A stretch of DNA of 64,000 nt from Kribbella sp. ALI-6-A (GTDB lineage Bacteria; Actinomycetota; Actinomycetes; Propionibacteriales; Kribbellaceae). Location of the stretch: assembly GCF_001984195.1 (NCBI RefSeq), contig NZ_MTQN01000010.1:620001-684000 (forward strand). The letters run 5' to 3'. Below the pieces are notes generated by a model. It was not told the origin of the DNA. It saw nothing but the letters and a program-made list of their open reading frames with translations, and did no database searches. Each line of letters opens with the position of its first letter. The first letter of the stretch is position 1. The position numbers were made by a program, and so were the translations under genes. This document shows positions 18,554-27,219 of this stretch, piece by piece.

Positions 18554-19861
18554 ATGACTGTCGCGATCGTTGGAGCCGGGCTGACGGGCAGTCTGCTCGC
18601 CTGCTTCCTGGCCCGGCGAGGCCTGCCGGTCACCCTGTACGAGCGGCGGCCCGATCCGCGCACCGGGCAGGCCGAGCGCGGGCGGTCGATCAACCTGGCG
18701 ATCTCCGAACGGGGGCTCGACGCGCTGCGGCGGATCGGCCTGGACGACGAGGTGATGGCCGACGCGCTGCCGATGAAGGGGCGGATGATCCACCCGGTCG
18801 AAGGGCCGCTGGACTTCCAGGCCTACAGCGCCTCGCAGGACCGGGCGATCAACTCGATCAGCCGCGGCGCGCTGAACAACGCGCTGCTGGACGCGGCCGA
18901 GAAGGCGCCGGGCGTGGAGATCGTCTTCGAACACAAGCTGGTCTCGCTCGACTCGGCCGGTGGAGTGCTCGGCTTCGAGACGCCGGCCGGGCTGGTCGAG
19001 GTGCGGGCGGACGTCGTACTGGGGGCCGACGGTGCCGGGTCGGCGGTGCGCGGGCAGTTGGTGGCCGACGGGTCGGTGGTGGACGACGTCGACTTCCTCG
19101 ACTACGGGTACAAGGAGTTGTCGATCCCGGCGGCGGACGGGGAGTTCGCGCTGGATCCCGGTGCGCTGCACATCTGGCCGCGTGGGACGTCGATGATGAT
19201 CGCGCTGCCGAACCCGGATCGGTCCTTCACCTGCACGCTGTTCTGGCCCGCGGGGTCGTTCGACGCGCTGACCACGCCGTTGCAGATCGAGCGGTACTTC
19301 GGCGAGCACTACCCCGATCTGTTGCCGCTGGCCCCTTCTCTGGCGGACGACTACCTGAACAACCCGGTCGGCGTACTCGGCACCGTGCACACCCATCCGT
19401 GGCAGGCGCACGGCCGCACCGCGCTGATCGGCGACGCCGCGCACGCGATCGTGCCCTTCTACGGCCAGGGCGCGAACTGCGCCTTCGAGGACGTGGTCGC
19501 GCTGGACCGCTGCCTGGACGACACCGGCGGTTCCTGGGCCCGGGCGCTGCCGCTGTTCGAGGCCCGTCGCCGGGACAACACCGAGGCGATCGCCGAGATG
19601 GCGCTGGCCAACTTCGTCGAGATGCGCGACAAGGTCGCCTCGCCGGTCTTCCGGTTCGGCAAACAGGTCGAGCACGCGGTGGAACGGCTGCTGCCCGGCC
19701 GGTACGTCTCCCGGTACGAGCTGGTCAGCTTCACCACCACGCCGTACGCCGAAGTCCGGCGGCGGGTTCGCCGGCAGCACCAAGCGCTGGGCGCCGCCGT
19801 GGCGCTCGGCCTCGGCGCTGTCGTCGCCACCACCCGAGCACTGATTCGGAGATCACGATGA
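18554..19861 (+). CDS. kmo: Kynurenine 3-monooxygenase
   Basis: 435-residue FAD monooxygenase using NADPH and O2 to hydroxylate kynurenine at C3. N-terminal dinucleotide fold VAIVGAGLTGSLLACFLARR, the family motif GRSINLAISERGLDALR, and the FAD-ribityl motif LIGDAAHAIVPFYGQGANC near 293. The C-terminus ends in a hydrophobic helix, as in membrane-associated KMO. GGAGG lies 6 bp upstream. The stop overlaps the next start (ATGA). Confidence 0.95.
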   Translation: MTVAIVGAGLTGSLLACFLARRGLPVTLYERRPDPRTGQAERGRSINLAISERGLDALRRIGLDDEVMADALPMKGRMIHPVEGPLDFQAYSASQDRAINSISRGALNNALLDAAEKAPGVEIVFEHKLVSLDSAGGVLGFETPAGLVEVRADVVLGADGAGSAVRGQLVADGSVVDDVDFLDYGYKELSIPAADGEFALDPGALHIWPRGTSMMIALPNPDRSFTCTLFWPAGSFDALTTPLQIERYFGEHYPDLLPLAPSLADDYLNNPVGVLGTVHTHPWQAHGRTALIGDAAHAIVPFYGQGANCAFEDVVALDRCLDDTGGSWARALPLFEARRRDNTEAIAEMALANFVEMRDKVASPVFRFGKQVEHAVERLLPGRYVSRYELVSFTTTPYAEVRRRVRRQHQALGAAVALGLGAVVATTRALIRRSR

Positions 19862-21363
19862 CCACTCTCTGGCGGCCCGAGTTGCTCACCGGCGATCCCG
19901 GTGAACCCGGGCTGCTGCGCAACTTCGTCGACGGTTCGTTCGTCGAGAGCAGCTCGACGTTCGCCAAGGTGAGCCCGGTCACCGGTGCGCACATCTTCGA
20001 CGTCTGCGAGGCGGACGCGTCGACCGTCGACGCGGCGGTCGGTGCCGCGCGAGCCGCCCTGAAGGGCCCGTGGGGGCGGATGAGCGAGCAGGAGCGCGCC
20101 GTCGTCCTGCGCCGGGTCGCCGACGAGCTGGAACGCCGGTTCGACGACCTGGTCGCCGCCGAGGTGGGCGACACCGGCAAGTCGATCAGCCAGGCGCGCA
20201 CCCTCGACATCCCGCGCGGCGCCGCCAACTTCCGCGCCTTCGCCGACTTCGCGACCACCACGCCGACCGAGTCGTACACGACCACGCTGCCCGACGGCCG
20301 GCGCGCCCTCAACTACGCGGTGCGCAAGCCGGCCGGCGTCGTCGCGATCATCGTGCCCTGGAACCTGCCGCTGCTGCTGCTCACCTGGAAGGTCGCCCCC
20401 GCGCTTGCCTGCGGCAACACGGTGGTGGTCAAACCGTCCGAGGAGACCCCGGCGTCGGCGACCGTGCTCGCCGAGGTGATGGCCGCGGCCGGCGTACCGG
20501 ACGGGGTGTTCAACCTCGTGCACGGCTTCGGCCCGTCGTCGGCGGGGGAGTTCCTGACCACGCATCCCGGCGTCGACGCGATCACCTTCACCGGCGAGTC
20601 CGCGACCGGGTCCGCGATCGCGAAGGCCGCCGCGGACGGCGTGAAGGCGGTCTCCTTCGAGCTCGGCGGCAAGAACGCCGGGCTGGTCTTCGCCGACGCC
20701 GACCTGGACGCGGCGATCGCCGGTTCGGTCCGGTCGGTCTTCACCAACGGCGGCCAGGTCTGCCTGTGCACCGAACGCCTGTACGTCGAACGCCCGGTCT
20801 ACGACGAGTTCTGCACCCGCCTGGCCGCGGCGGCCGACGCGCTGGCCTTCGGCTGGCCCTCGGACGAGGCGACCGTGAACATGCCGCTGATCTCGCCCGA
20901 GCACCGGTCGAAGGTGTTGTCCTACTACGAGCTGGCGCGGGAGGAAGGCGCTACGGTCCTGGCCGGCGGCGGCGTCCCGTCGTTCGGCGACGCCCGCGAC
21001 AACGGTTGCTACGTGCAACCAACGGTCGTGACCGGTCTGCCCGCCGACGCCCGGACGAACACCGAGGAGGTGTTCGGACCGATCTGCCACATCGCGCCGT
21101 TCGACACCGAGGACGAGGCGTTCGCCCTGGCCAACGACAGCAGGTACGGGCTGGCGGCGACCGTGTGGACCCGCGACGTCGGCCGCGCCCACCGCTCGGG
21201 TGCCGCGCTGGACGTCGGTCTGGTCTGGGTCAACACGTGGTTCCTACGGGACCTGCGCACGCCGTTCGGCGGTATGAAGCTGTCGGGTCTGGGCCGCGAG
21301 GGCGGCACGCACTCGGTCGACTTCTACTCGGATCTCACCAACGTTTGTGTGGAGCTGACATGA
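19858..21363 (+). CDS. nbaE: 2-Aminomuconate/2-hydroxymuconate semialdehyde dehydrogenase
   Basis: 501-residue NAD-dependent aldehyde dehydrogenase. [20 protein letters not shown] and FELGGKN (general-base Glu about 266) are present, with the catalytic Cys in [11 protein letters not shown] near 300. The two-Cys pattern (CLC) and the C-terminal SGLGREGG match 2-aminomuconic/2-hydroxymuconic semialdehyde dehydrogenases. In this operon it oxidises the product of the decarboxylase at 22300 to 2-aminomuconate. Overlaps both neighbours by 4 bp. Confidence 0.9.
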   Translation: MTTLWRPELLTGDPGEPGLLRNFVDGSFVESSSTFAKVSPVTGAHIFDVCEADASTVDAAVGAARAALKGPWGRMSEQERAVVLRRVADELERRFDDLVAAEVGDTGKSISQARTLDIPRGAANFRAFADFATTTPTESYTTTLPDGRRALNYAVRKPAGVVAIIVPWNLPLLLLTWKVAPALACGNTVVVKPSEETPASATVLAEVMAAAGVPDGVFNLVHGFGPSSAGEFLTTHPGVDAITFTGESATGSAIAKAAADGVKAVSFELGGKNAGLVFADADLDAAIAGSVRSVFTNGGQVCLCTERLYVERPVYDEFCTRLAAAADALAFGWPSDEATVNMPLISPEHRSKVLSYYELAREEGATVLAGGGVPSFGDARDNGCYVQPTVVTGLPADARTNTEEVFGPICHIAPFDTEDEAFALANDSRYGLAATVWTRDVGRAHRSGAALDVGLVWVNTWFLRDLRTPFGGMKLSGLGREGGTHSVDFYSDLTNVCVELT

Positions 21364-21779
21364 GGTCGAAAGTTGTGGCCGGCAAGGCGGTTCCGCGGGG
21401 GCGGTTTCCGCATGTGAAGGTGGCGGGTGGGTTCGCGTACGTGTCGGGCACGTCGAGCCGGCGGCCGGACAACACGATCGCCGGGGCTTCGGTGGACGAG
21501 CTCGGCACGGTGTCGCTGGACATCCGGGTGCAGACGCGGGCCGTGCTGGACAACATCCGGGACATTCTCGCCTCGGTCGGTGCCGGGCTGGAGGACCTGG
21601 TCAGCGTCACGACGTACCTGGTGTCGATGAACGACTTCGGCGGGTACAACGAGGTGTACGGCGAGTTCTTCGACGAGACCGGGCCGGCCCGGACGACGGT
21701 CGCGGTGCACCAGTTGCCGCATCCGCAGCTGTTGATCGAGATCCAAGCGGTAGCAGCCGTTCCCGAACAGAGGAGCTGA
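21360..21779 (+). CDS. nbaF: RidA-family 2-aminomuconate deaminase
   Basis: 139-residue YjgF/RidA-fold trimeric protein. [36 protein letters not shown] and the C-terminal [14 protein letters not shown] match the subgroup that hydrolyses 2-aminomuconate to 4-oxalocrotonate plus ammonia. Assignment rests on the family plus position between the dehydrogenase (4-bp overlap) and 3-hydroxyanthranilate dioxygenase. General enamine/imine deaminase activity is the alternative. Confidence 0.88.
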   Translation: MRSKVVAGKAVPRGRFPHVKVAGGFAYVSGTSSRRPDNTIAGASVDELGTVSLDIRVQTRAVLDNIRDILASVGAGLEDLVSVTTYLVSMNDFGGYNEVYGEFFDETGPARTTVAVHQLPHPQLLIEIQAVAAVPEQRS

Positions 21780-21781
21780 CG

Positions 21782-22300
21782 ATGGCGAACTTGGAGTCGA
21801 CGAACTTTCCGCAGTGGGTGGAAGACAACAAGCACCTGCTGAAGCCGCCGGTCGGCAACAAGCAGATGTTCCCGACCGGCGACGACTTCATCACGATGGT
21901 GGTCGGCGGGCCGAACCAGCGCACCGACTTCCACGTCGACCCGTACGAAGAATTCTTCTACCAGATCTCGGGTGAGTTGCGGGTCAACGTGATGACCGAG
22001 GACGGCCCGGCGACCGTCGAGGTCAACGCGGGGGAGATGTGGGTGCTGCCGCGTTCCATGCCGCACTCGCCGCAGCGTGGGCCGGACTCGATCGGCCTGG
22101 TGATCGAGCGGGTTCGTGAGCCGGGGGTGCTGGAGAAGTTCCGCTGGTACTGCGCCAACTGCAACGCGATCGTGCACGAGGTCGAGCTGCAGGTGACCGA
22201 CATCGTCGCGGACCTGCCGCCGGTCTTCCAGGCCTTCTACGACAGCGAGGACGCCCGGACGTGCCCTGAGTGCGGCACGCTGCATCCCGGCAAAGCCTGA
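21782..22300 (+). CDS. nbaC: 3-Hydroxyanthranilate 3,4-dioxygenase
   Basis: 172-residue cupin that opens the ring of 3-hydroxyanthranilate to 2-amino-3-carboxymuconate semialdehyde. The catalytic iron ligands are His51, Glu57 and His95 (HVDPYEEFFYQ; MPHSPQ). The C-terminus carries the second, rubredoxin-like metal site of bacterial enzymes: CANC near 123 and CPEC near 160. Its stop overlaps the start of the decarboxylase acting on its unstable product. Confidence 0.96.
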   Translation: MANLESTNFPQWVEDNKHLLKPPVGNKQMFPTGDDFITMVVGGPNQRTDFHVDPYEEFFYQISGELRVNVMTEDGPATVEVNAGEMWVLPRSMPHSPQRGPDSIGLVIERVREPGVLEKFRWYCANCNAIVHEVELQVTDIVADLPPVFQAFYDSEDARTCPECGTLHPGKA

Positions 22301-23295
22301 TGGCGGTCGACGTCCACACGCATCTGGTGCCGAAGGGCTGGCCGGATCTCTCGGTCGCGTGTGGCGGTGAGGGCTGGCCGTGGTTGCGGATCGACTCCGA
22401 GCGGGCCGCGATGATCATGGTCGGCGAGACCGAGTTCCGGCCGATCGGGCCGCAGGCCTGGGATCCGGCGGTACGGCGTACCGACATGGATGCCGACGGC
22501 ATCGATCTGCAGGTGGTGTCGCCGACGCCGGTGTTCTTCGGGTACGACCGGCCGGCCGATCAGGCGGTCAAGCTGGCCAGGATCTTCAACGACCTGACCT
22601 TGGAGACGCTGGCAGGCCAGGAGCGGTTCGTGCCGTTCTGCCAGGTTCCGCTGCAGGATCCGGACGCGGCGTGCGAGGAGCTCGACCGCTGCCTGGCGGC
22701 CGGGCACGTCGGCGTCGAGATCGGCAACCATGTCGGCGATCGCGACCTGGACGACGACGGGATCGTTGCCTTCCTCACCCATTGTGCCGAGGTCGGTGCC
22801 CCCGTCCTGGTGCACCCGTGGGACATGCCCGGCGGGCCGCGGCTCGATCGCTGGATGGCCCGCTGGCTGACCGGGATGCCCGCGGAGACCCATTTGTCCC
22901 TGCTCGCGATGATCCTCGGCGGCGCCTTCGACCGCTTGCCACCGCAGCTGCGGATCTGCTTCGCGCACGGCGGTGGCAGCTTCGCGTTCTGGCTCGGCCG
23001 GCTCGACAACGCCTGGCACCGCCGCGGCGACGTCGTCCGCGGCCGGTCGATGCATGCCCCGAGCCACTATCTGGACCGGTTCTTTGCCGATACCGTGGTG
23101 TTCGACGAAGCCCCGCTGCGGCTGCTGGTCGACACGCTGGGTGAGGATCGAGTGATGGTCGGCAGTGACTACCCGTACCCGTTGGGTGAGCGGCCGGCCG
23201 GAGAGGTGGTGCGCAAGGCCGACTTCCTGTCCGACGGGCAACGGCACAAGCTGCTGTCCGCGAACGCGATGCGTTACCTGGGGAGGTCCGGATGA
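22300..23295 (+). CDS. nbaD: 2-Amino-3-carboxymuconate-6-semialdehyde decarboxylase (ACMSD)
   Basis: 331-residue amidohydrolase-superfamily decarboxylase. Zinc ligands are seen in VDVHTHLVPKG (His6, His8), VLVHPWDMPGG and the late Asp in GSDYPYPLGE. HGGGSFAF and LDRFFADTVVFDE are ACMSD motifs. It diverts the ring-cleavage product away from quinolinate/NAD synthesis to the catabolic branch. Overlaps both neighbours. Confidence 0.95.
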   Translation: MAVDVHTHLVPKGWPDLSVACGGEGWPWLRIDSERAAMIMVGETEFRPIGPQAWDPAVRRTDMDADGIDLQVVSPTPVFFGYDRPADQAVKLARIFNDLTLETLAGQERFVPFCQVPLQDPDAACEELDRCLAAGHVGVEIGNHVGDRDLDDDGIVAFLTHCAEVGAPVLVHPWDMPGGPRLDRWMARWLTGMPAETHLSLLAMILGGAFDRLPPQLRICFAHGGGSFAFWLGRLDNAWHRRGDVVRGRSMHAPSHYLDRFFADTVVFDEAPLRLLVDTLGEDRVMVGSDYPYPLGERPAGEVVRKADFLSDGQRHKLLSANAMRYLGRSG

Positions 23296-24023
23296 CCGAG
23301 GACCGCAGCATCCTGTCCCGCGAGGCGGGCGAACCCGACGACCAGCTCCGGTACGGCGCCGACGCCGACCAGGTGATCGACGTGTGGCACGCCAAGGAGT
23401 ACCGCCCGGCCGTCGTTTTCGTGCACGGCGGTTTCTGGCGCCCGGACTACGACCGCACCCACGCGCGCCCTCTTGCCGAGGCTCTCGCCGCGGAAGGCTG
23501 GCCGGTGGCGTCCCTGGAGTACCGGCGGGTCCCTGGCCAGCCCGACATCACGACCAGCGACATCCGCGAGGCGCTGGACCGCCTGCCCGGCCTGATGGAC
23601 CTGCACGCCGGCTACGTCCTCGTCGGCCACTCAGCCGGCGGCCACCTGGCCCTGTGGGCCGCCGCGACCCTCAACCCGGTACAGCTCCGCGGCGTGGTCG
23701 CCCTGGCCCCAGTCGCCAACCTCCTGCTCGCCGACCAACTCATGCTCGACGACGGCGCCGTCCAGGCCTTCATCGGCTCCGGCGTCCGCAACGACCTGGA
23801 CCCCACGCACCTCCCGGCCCCGATCGCCCCGGTAGCCCTCATCCACGGCACCCGCGACCAGCGCGTCCCGCTGTCGCTCTCGGAGTCCTACTTCATCGCC
23901 CACCCCACCGCCAGACTCGACCGTCTGGCCGGCGTGGGCCACTACGAACTCATCGATCCGGAGTCAGAGGCTTGGCACACGGTGACCAACGAGATCACTC
24001 GTCTCACTGGTCACCACGACTGA
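23292..24023 (+). CDS. Alpha/beta hydrolase, probable kynurenine formamidase
   Basis: 243 residues. HGGFW near residues 44-48 is the oxyanion-hole motif of the alpha/beta-type (AFMID-like) kynurenine formamidases. The nucleophile is Ser in VGHSAGGH near 113, and the charge relay ends with the His in GVGHYELIDP. It overlaps the ACMSD gene and closes the operon, so hydrolysis of N-formylkynurenine is the obvious role. It is not the metal-dependent KynB type. Function is inferred from motif and context. Confidence 0.85.
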   Translation: MTEDRSILSREAGEPDDQLRYGADADQVIDVWHAKEYRPAVVFVHGGFWRPDYDRTHARPLAEALAAEGWPVASLEYRRVPGQPDITTSDIREALDRLPGLMDLHAGYVLVGHSAGGHLALWAAATLNPVQLRGVVALAPVANLLLADQLMLDDGAVQAFIGSGVRNDLDPTHLPAPIAPVALIHGTRDQRVPLSLSESYFIAHPTARLDRLAGVGHYELIDPESEAWHTVTNEITRLTGHHD

Positions 24024-24033
24024 GCGGGCTCAG

Positions 24034-24711
24034 TCACTCCGCGCGCTTGACCGCGGCCAGTAGGCCGTCGCCGACGGGGAGGAGAGCCGAGACCAGGTCG
24101 TCGTCGTCGCGGATGGCGCGGAGCAGGTCGCGGACGGCGGTGGTGTCGGGGTCGCGGTGGGACGGGTCGGCGACGCGGCCGCCGTGCAGGGCGTTGTCGA
24201 AGGCGACGACGCCGCCGGGGCGGAGCAGGCGCAGGGCCTCGTGCAGGTACGCCGTGTACTCGCGCTTGTCGGCGTCGCAGAAGACCAGGTCGTAGTGGCC
24301 GTCGGTGAGGCGGGTGACGACGTCCAGCGCGGAGCCCGCGATCAGGCGGAAGCGGTTCGCGGGGACGCCGGCGTCCAGGAAGGTCTTGCGGGCCAGGCGC
24401 TGGTTCTCGGCGTCGATGTCGACCGTGGTCAGGGTGCCGTCGGGGCGCATGCCGCGCAGCAGCGCGAGGCCGGACACGCCGGTGCCGGTGCCGATCTCGA
24501 CCACCGCCTTGGCGCCGACGGCCGCGGCCAGCACGCTCAGCGCGGAGGCGGCGCCGGGCCCGATCGCGGACACTCCGCTGTCGGCGGCGCTCGCCCGGGC
24601 ACCGGTGACCGCCTCGGTCTCACCGGTGTAGTCCTCGGCGTAGGCCCAGGACGCGGGATCGATGCCGGTGGCGATGATGCCCTCCCAATGTCTCGCCGCT
24701 GCAGTCCTCAT
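24034..24711 (-). CDS. SAM-dependent O-methyltransferase
   Basis: 225 residues of the class I catechol O-methyltransferase-like family. VVEIGTGTGVSGLALLRGM is the SAM-binding glycine-rich loop (about 70-88), VDIDAENQRLA holds the acidic ribose ligand, and FCDADKREY the metal site. An O-methyltransferase lies next to sigE in mycobacteria too (Rv1220c in M. tuberculosis), so this is an old neighbour of the sigE locus 4.7 kb away. Convergent with the kynurenine operon. Substrate unknown. Confidence 0.88.
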   Translation of the reverse strand: MRTAAARHWEGIIATGIDPASWAYAEDYTGETEAVTGARASAADSGVSAIGPGAASALSVLAAAVGAKAVVEIGTGTGVSGLALLRGMRPDGTLTTVDIDAENQRLARKTFLDAGVPANRFRLIAGSALDVVTRLTDGHYDLVFCDADKREYTAYLHEALRLLRPGGVVAFDNALHGGRVADPSHRDPDTTAVRDLLRAIRDDDDLVSALLPVGDGLLAAVKRAE

Positions 24712-24864
24712 CTCTCGAAAGCCTAGCGTCCCCGAGTCTCGCTTCCGCGCCTCCCGCGCTGGGACTGCGCAGTCTTGCTCGTAAGCGTGCTACTTGAGTC
24801 AGATATGATCGTGCTGACGGGTCAGGGATCACCCCGGGAGGTGGCAGTGCGGTTGTTCAGCGGA

Positions 24865-25647
24865 TCAGGACCGGATGACGTCGATGCCGGCTTCCTTGAA
24901 GACCGTGAGCTGGGACTCGTCGGCCTGGGCGTCGGTGACGAGGGTGTCGATCTCGCTCAGCTCGCAGATCCGGGCGAAGGCGCGCTGCCCGAGCTTGCTG
25001 GAGTCGGCCACCACGACGACCTTGGCGGCCCGGCTGACGATCAGCTGGTTGATGTTCGCCTCGCCCTCGTGGTGGGCGGTGGCGCCGGTCTCGTCGATGC
25101 CGTCGACGCCGATGAACGCGATGTCCAGCGACAGGTCGGCCAGGATCCGGTGCGACAGCGGCCCGATCATCTCGTACGACTGCGGCCGGGCGACGCCGCC
25201 GGTGAGCACCATCTTCACGTGCGGCCGGACGATCAGCTCGTTGGCGATGTTCAGCGCGTTGGTGACAAGCGTGAAGGCCGGCTCGCCGTGCTCGGCCGAC
25301 AGCTCCGGCCGGGTCGCCAGCGTGCGCGCCACCTCGGAGATCGTCGTGCCGCCGTTCATGCCGATCACCATGCCGCGGCGGACCAGTGTGGCCGCGGCTT
25401 GCGCGATCCGCTGCTTTTCCGACGCAAAACGCGCAGTCTTGTAGCGCAGCGGCAAGTCGTAGGACACCGCGTTGGCCACCGCGCCGCCGCGGGTCCGGGT
25501 GAGGAGCTGCTGCTTGCCCAGGTGGTCCAGGTCGCGGCGGATGGTCGCCGCGGAGACGTGCAGCTGCTCGGCGAGCTCGTCGACGTCGATCGCGCCCTTC
25601 TCGGCCAGCGACTCGAGCAACGTGTTCAGCCGTTCATAACGCTTCAC
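24865..25647 (-). CDS. DeoR/GlpR family transcriptional repressor
   Basis: 260 residues from the GTG at 25647, chosen because AAGGAGGAG sits about 6 bp upstream. The DeoR winged helix is at 2-57 (ERLNTLLESLAEKGAIDVDE, VSAATIRRDLDHLGK). The C-terminal sugar-phosphate sensor has the usual FIGVDGID and VVVVADSSKLG motifs. It is divergent from a SIS-domain sugar-phosphate protein with three phased TTCGA repeats between them, so it probably represses that gene. Confidence 0.92.
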   Translation of the reverse strand: MKRYERLNTLLESLAEKGAIDVDELAEQLHVSAATIRRDLDHLGKQQLLTRTRGGAVANAVSYDLPLRYKTARFASEKQRIAQAAATLVRRGMVIGMNGGTTISEVARTLATRPELSAEHGEPAFTLVTNALNIANELIVRPHVKMVLTGGVARPQSYEMIGPLSHRILADLSLDIAFIGVDGIDETGATAHHEGEANINQLIVSRAAKVVVVADSSKLGQRAFARICELSEIDTLVTDAQADESQLTVFKEAGIDVIRS

Positions 25648-25700
25648 CCGGGGCTCCTCCTTTACACGATCGGACAGCCGGGCGGCTGCCGGTTGGCGCC

Positions 25701-25726
25701 ATTCGATCACGTTCGAGCAGTTTCGA
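25701..25726. promoter_or_regulatory. Three phased TTCGA repeats, candidate DeoR operator
   Basis: ATTCGA (25701), GTTCGA (25711) and TTTCGA (25721) recur at exactly 10-bp steps, one helical turn, 22 bp upstream of the SIS gene and 53 bp from the DeoR start. DeoR-family repressors commonly bind TTTCG-type direct repeats, so this is the likely site. Confidence 0.6.
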
Positions 25727-25748
25727 CCATTACATCTCCGGAGACGAC

Positions 25749-26630
25749 ATGACCGACACCCCGTTCGTGAGCACTGAGATCGCCACCCAGCCCGCCCTGT
25801 GGCGACAGGTCGCAGCCGGTTTCGCGCAGTACGGTGGCGCACTCCCGCAGCCGGGTCAACGGGTCGCCGCCGTGGGCTGCGGCACCTCGTGGTTCATGGC
25901 GATGGCGTACGCCGCCCTGCGCGAGGACCTCGGCCAGGGCGAGACCGACGCGTTCGCCGGGTCGGAGTTCGCCTTCGGCCGCTCGTACGACGCGGTGGTG
26001 GTGATCAGCCGGTCCGGGACGACCACCGAGGTGCTCGACCTGATTCGCCGGACGTCGGTTCCGACGATCGCGATCACCGCGACGGCCGGTTCGCCGATCA
26101 CCGAGCTGGCCGACCAGACAATCCTGCTGGACTTCGCCGACGAGCAGTCGGTGGTCCAGACCCGGTTCGCCACCACGACGCTGGCGCTACTGCGGCTGTC
26201 GCTCGGCCAGGACCTCACCCAGGCTGCCGCAGACGCCGAGACCGCGCTGACGATCGACGTCGACGAGCTGGCCAAGCTGGAGCAGGTCAGTTACCTCGGC
26301 ACGCGCTGGACCATCGGCCTGGCGCACGAGGCCGGCCTGAAGCAGCGGGAGGCCGCGTCGGCGTGGACCGAGGCGTACCCGGCGATGGACTACCGCCACG
26401 GCCCGATCGCCATCGCTCAGCCCGGTCGCGGCGTCTGGATCTTCGGCGAGGCGCCGGAGGGACTGATCGAGGACATCGCCGCGACCGGCGCCACCGTCGT
26501 ACACCACCCGGACCTCGACCCGATGGCCTCGCTGGTGGTCGCTCAGCGGGTCGCCGTGGCGAAGGCACTGGCCCTCGGGCTCAACCCGGATCAGCCCCGC
26601 AGTCTGACCCGCTCGGTCATCCTCGACTGA
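25749..26630 (+). CDS. SIS domain sugar-phosphate isomerase/deaminase-like protein
   Basis: 293 residues with two SIS modules like the isomerase half of GlmS/AgaS. The first has VAAVGCGTSWFMAMAYAAL and VISRSGTTTEVLDL (about 39-104). The second has the conserved DYRHGPIAI loop near 215. It probably deaminates or isomerises an amino-sugar phosphate under control of the divergent DeoR repressor. No glutaminase domain is present. Convergent with the GNAT gene, overlapping it by 14 bp. Confidence 0.88.
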   Translation: MTDTPFVSTEIATQPALWRQVAAGFAQYGGALPQPGQRVAAVGCGTSWFMAMAYAALREDLGQGETDAFAGSEFAFGRSYDAVVVISRSGTTTEVLDLIRRTSVPTIAITATAGSPITELADQTILLDFADEQSVVQTRFATTTLALLRLSLGQDLTQAAADAETALTIDVDELAKLEQVSYLGTRWTIGLAHEAGLKQREAASAWTEAYPAMDYRHGPIAIAQPGRGVWIFGEAPEGLIEDIAATGATVVHHPDLDPMASLVVAQRVAVAKALALGLNPDQPRSLTRSVILD

Positions 26631-27219
26631 TCCACGCCACCCGGACAGGACTCACCAGCTCCCAGCCGAGCCGGCTGTAGAGCGCGCGACCGGCGTCAGT
26701 AGCCACCAGTACGCCGGTCCGCGCGCCCTGCTCGACAGCGGCGTCCGAGAGCGCGCGCATCACCAGCGAACCCAGCCCTCTCCGCCGGTACGCCGGTTCG
26801 GTGACCATCTGGTCGACCACGGCGTACTCCCGCCACACGGCCACCTGCCCCCGAGCGGCGACCACCCCGTCGATCTCCACGGCAGCGTGGACCAGTGGCC
26901 CGCTGCTCACGGTGCTGATCCCGTCGGGCAACGCTGACGATCTCTCCGCCGGAGCGAGCCCGACCGCCATCAAGTACTCCGTCGGCTCGACCGTCCAGCG
27001 GGCGTCCAGCTCGGGGAGCTCGCCACAGGTCTTCAGCCACGTCCCCGGCGCCACCAGCTCATCAACCAGCGCGTGGTCGACGCTCGGCGTGACGTAGCGG
27101 ACCAGATGCCGCGGCAAGCCCACCTCGATCCGGTGACCCCCGGCGGCCGAGACCGGTGCGGCAGTGCCTCGGGAGATCGACCACCCGTGGACCCAGGCGG
27201 TCAGCGTGGCCTCAAGCAT
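26617..27219 (-). CDS. GNAT family N-acetyltransferase
   Basis: 200 residues from the ATG at 27219. The acetyl-CoA motif reads MVTEPAYRRRGLGSLVMRAL at about 140-159, followed by VLVATDAGRALYSRLGWELV. The open frame continues upstream only because it lies antisense to the MFS gene. The start overlaps the MFS stop by 8 bp, so it is the second gene of an MFS-GNAT unit, a pairing typical of drug resistance or export. Substrate unknown. Confidence 0.86.
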   Translation of the reverse strand: MLEATLTAWVHGWSISRGTAAPVSAAGGHRIEVGLPRHLVRYVTPSVDHALVDELVAPGTWLKTCGELPELDARWTVEPTEYLMAVGLAPAERSSALPDGISTVSSGPLVHAAVEIDGVVAARGQVAVWREYAVVDQMVTEPAYRRRGLGSLVMRALSDAAVEQGARTGVLVATDAGRALYSRLGWELVSPVRVAWISRG

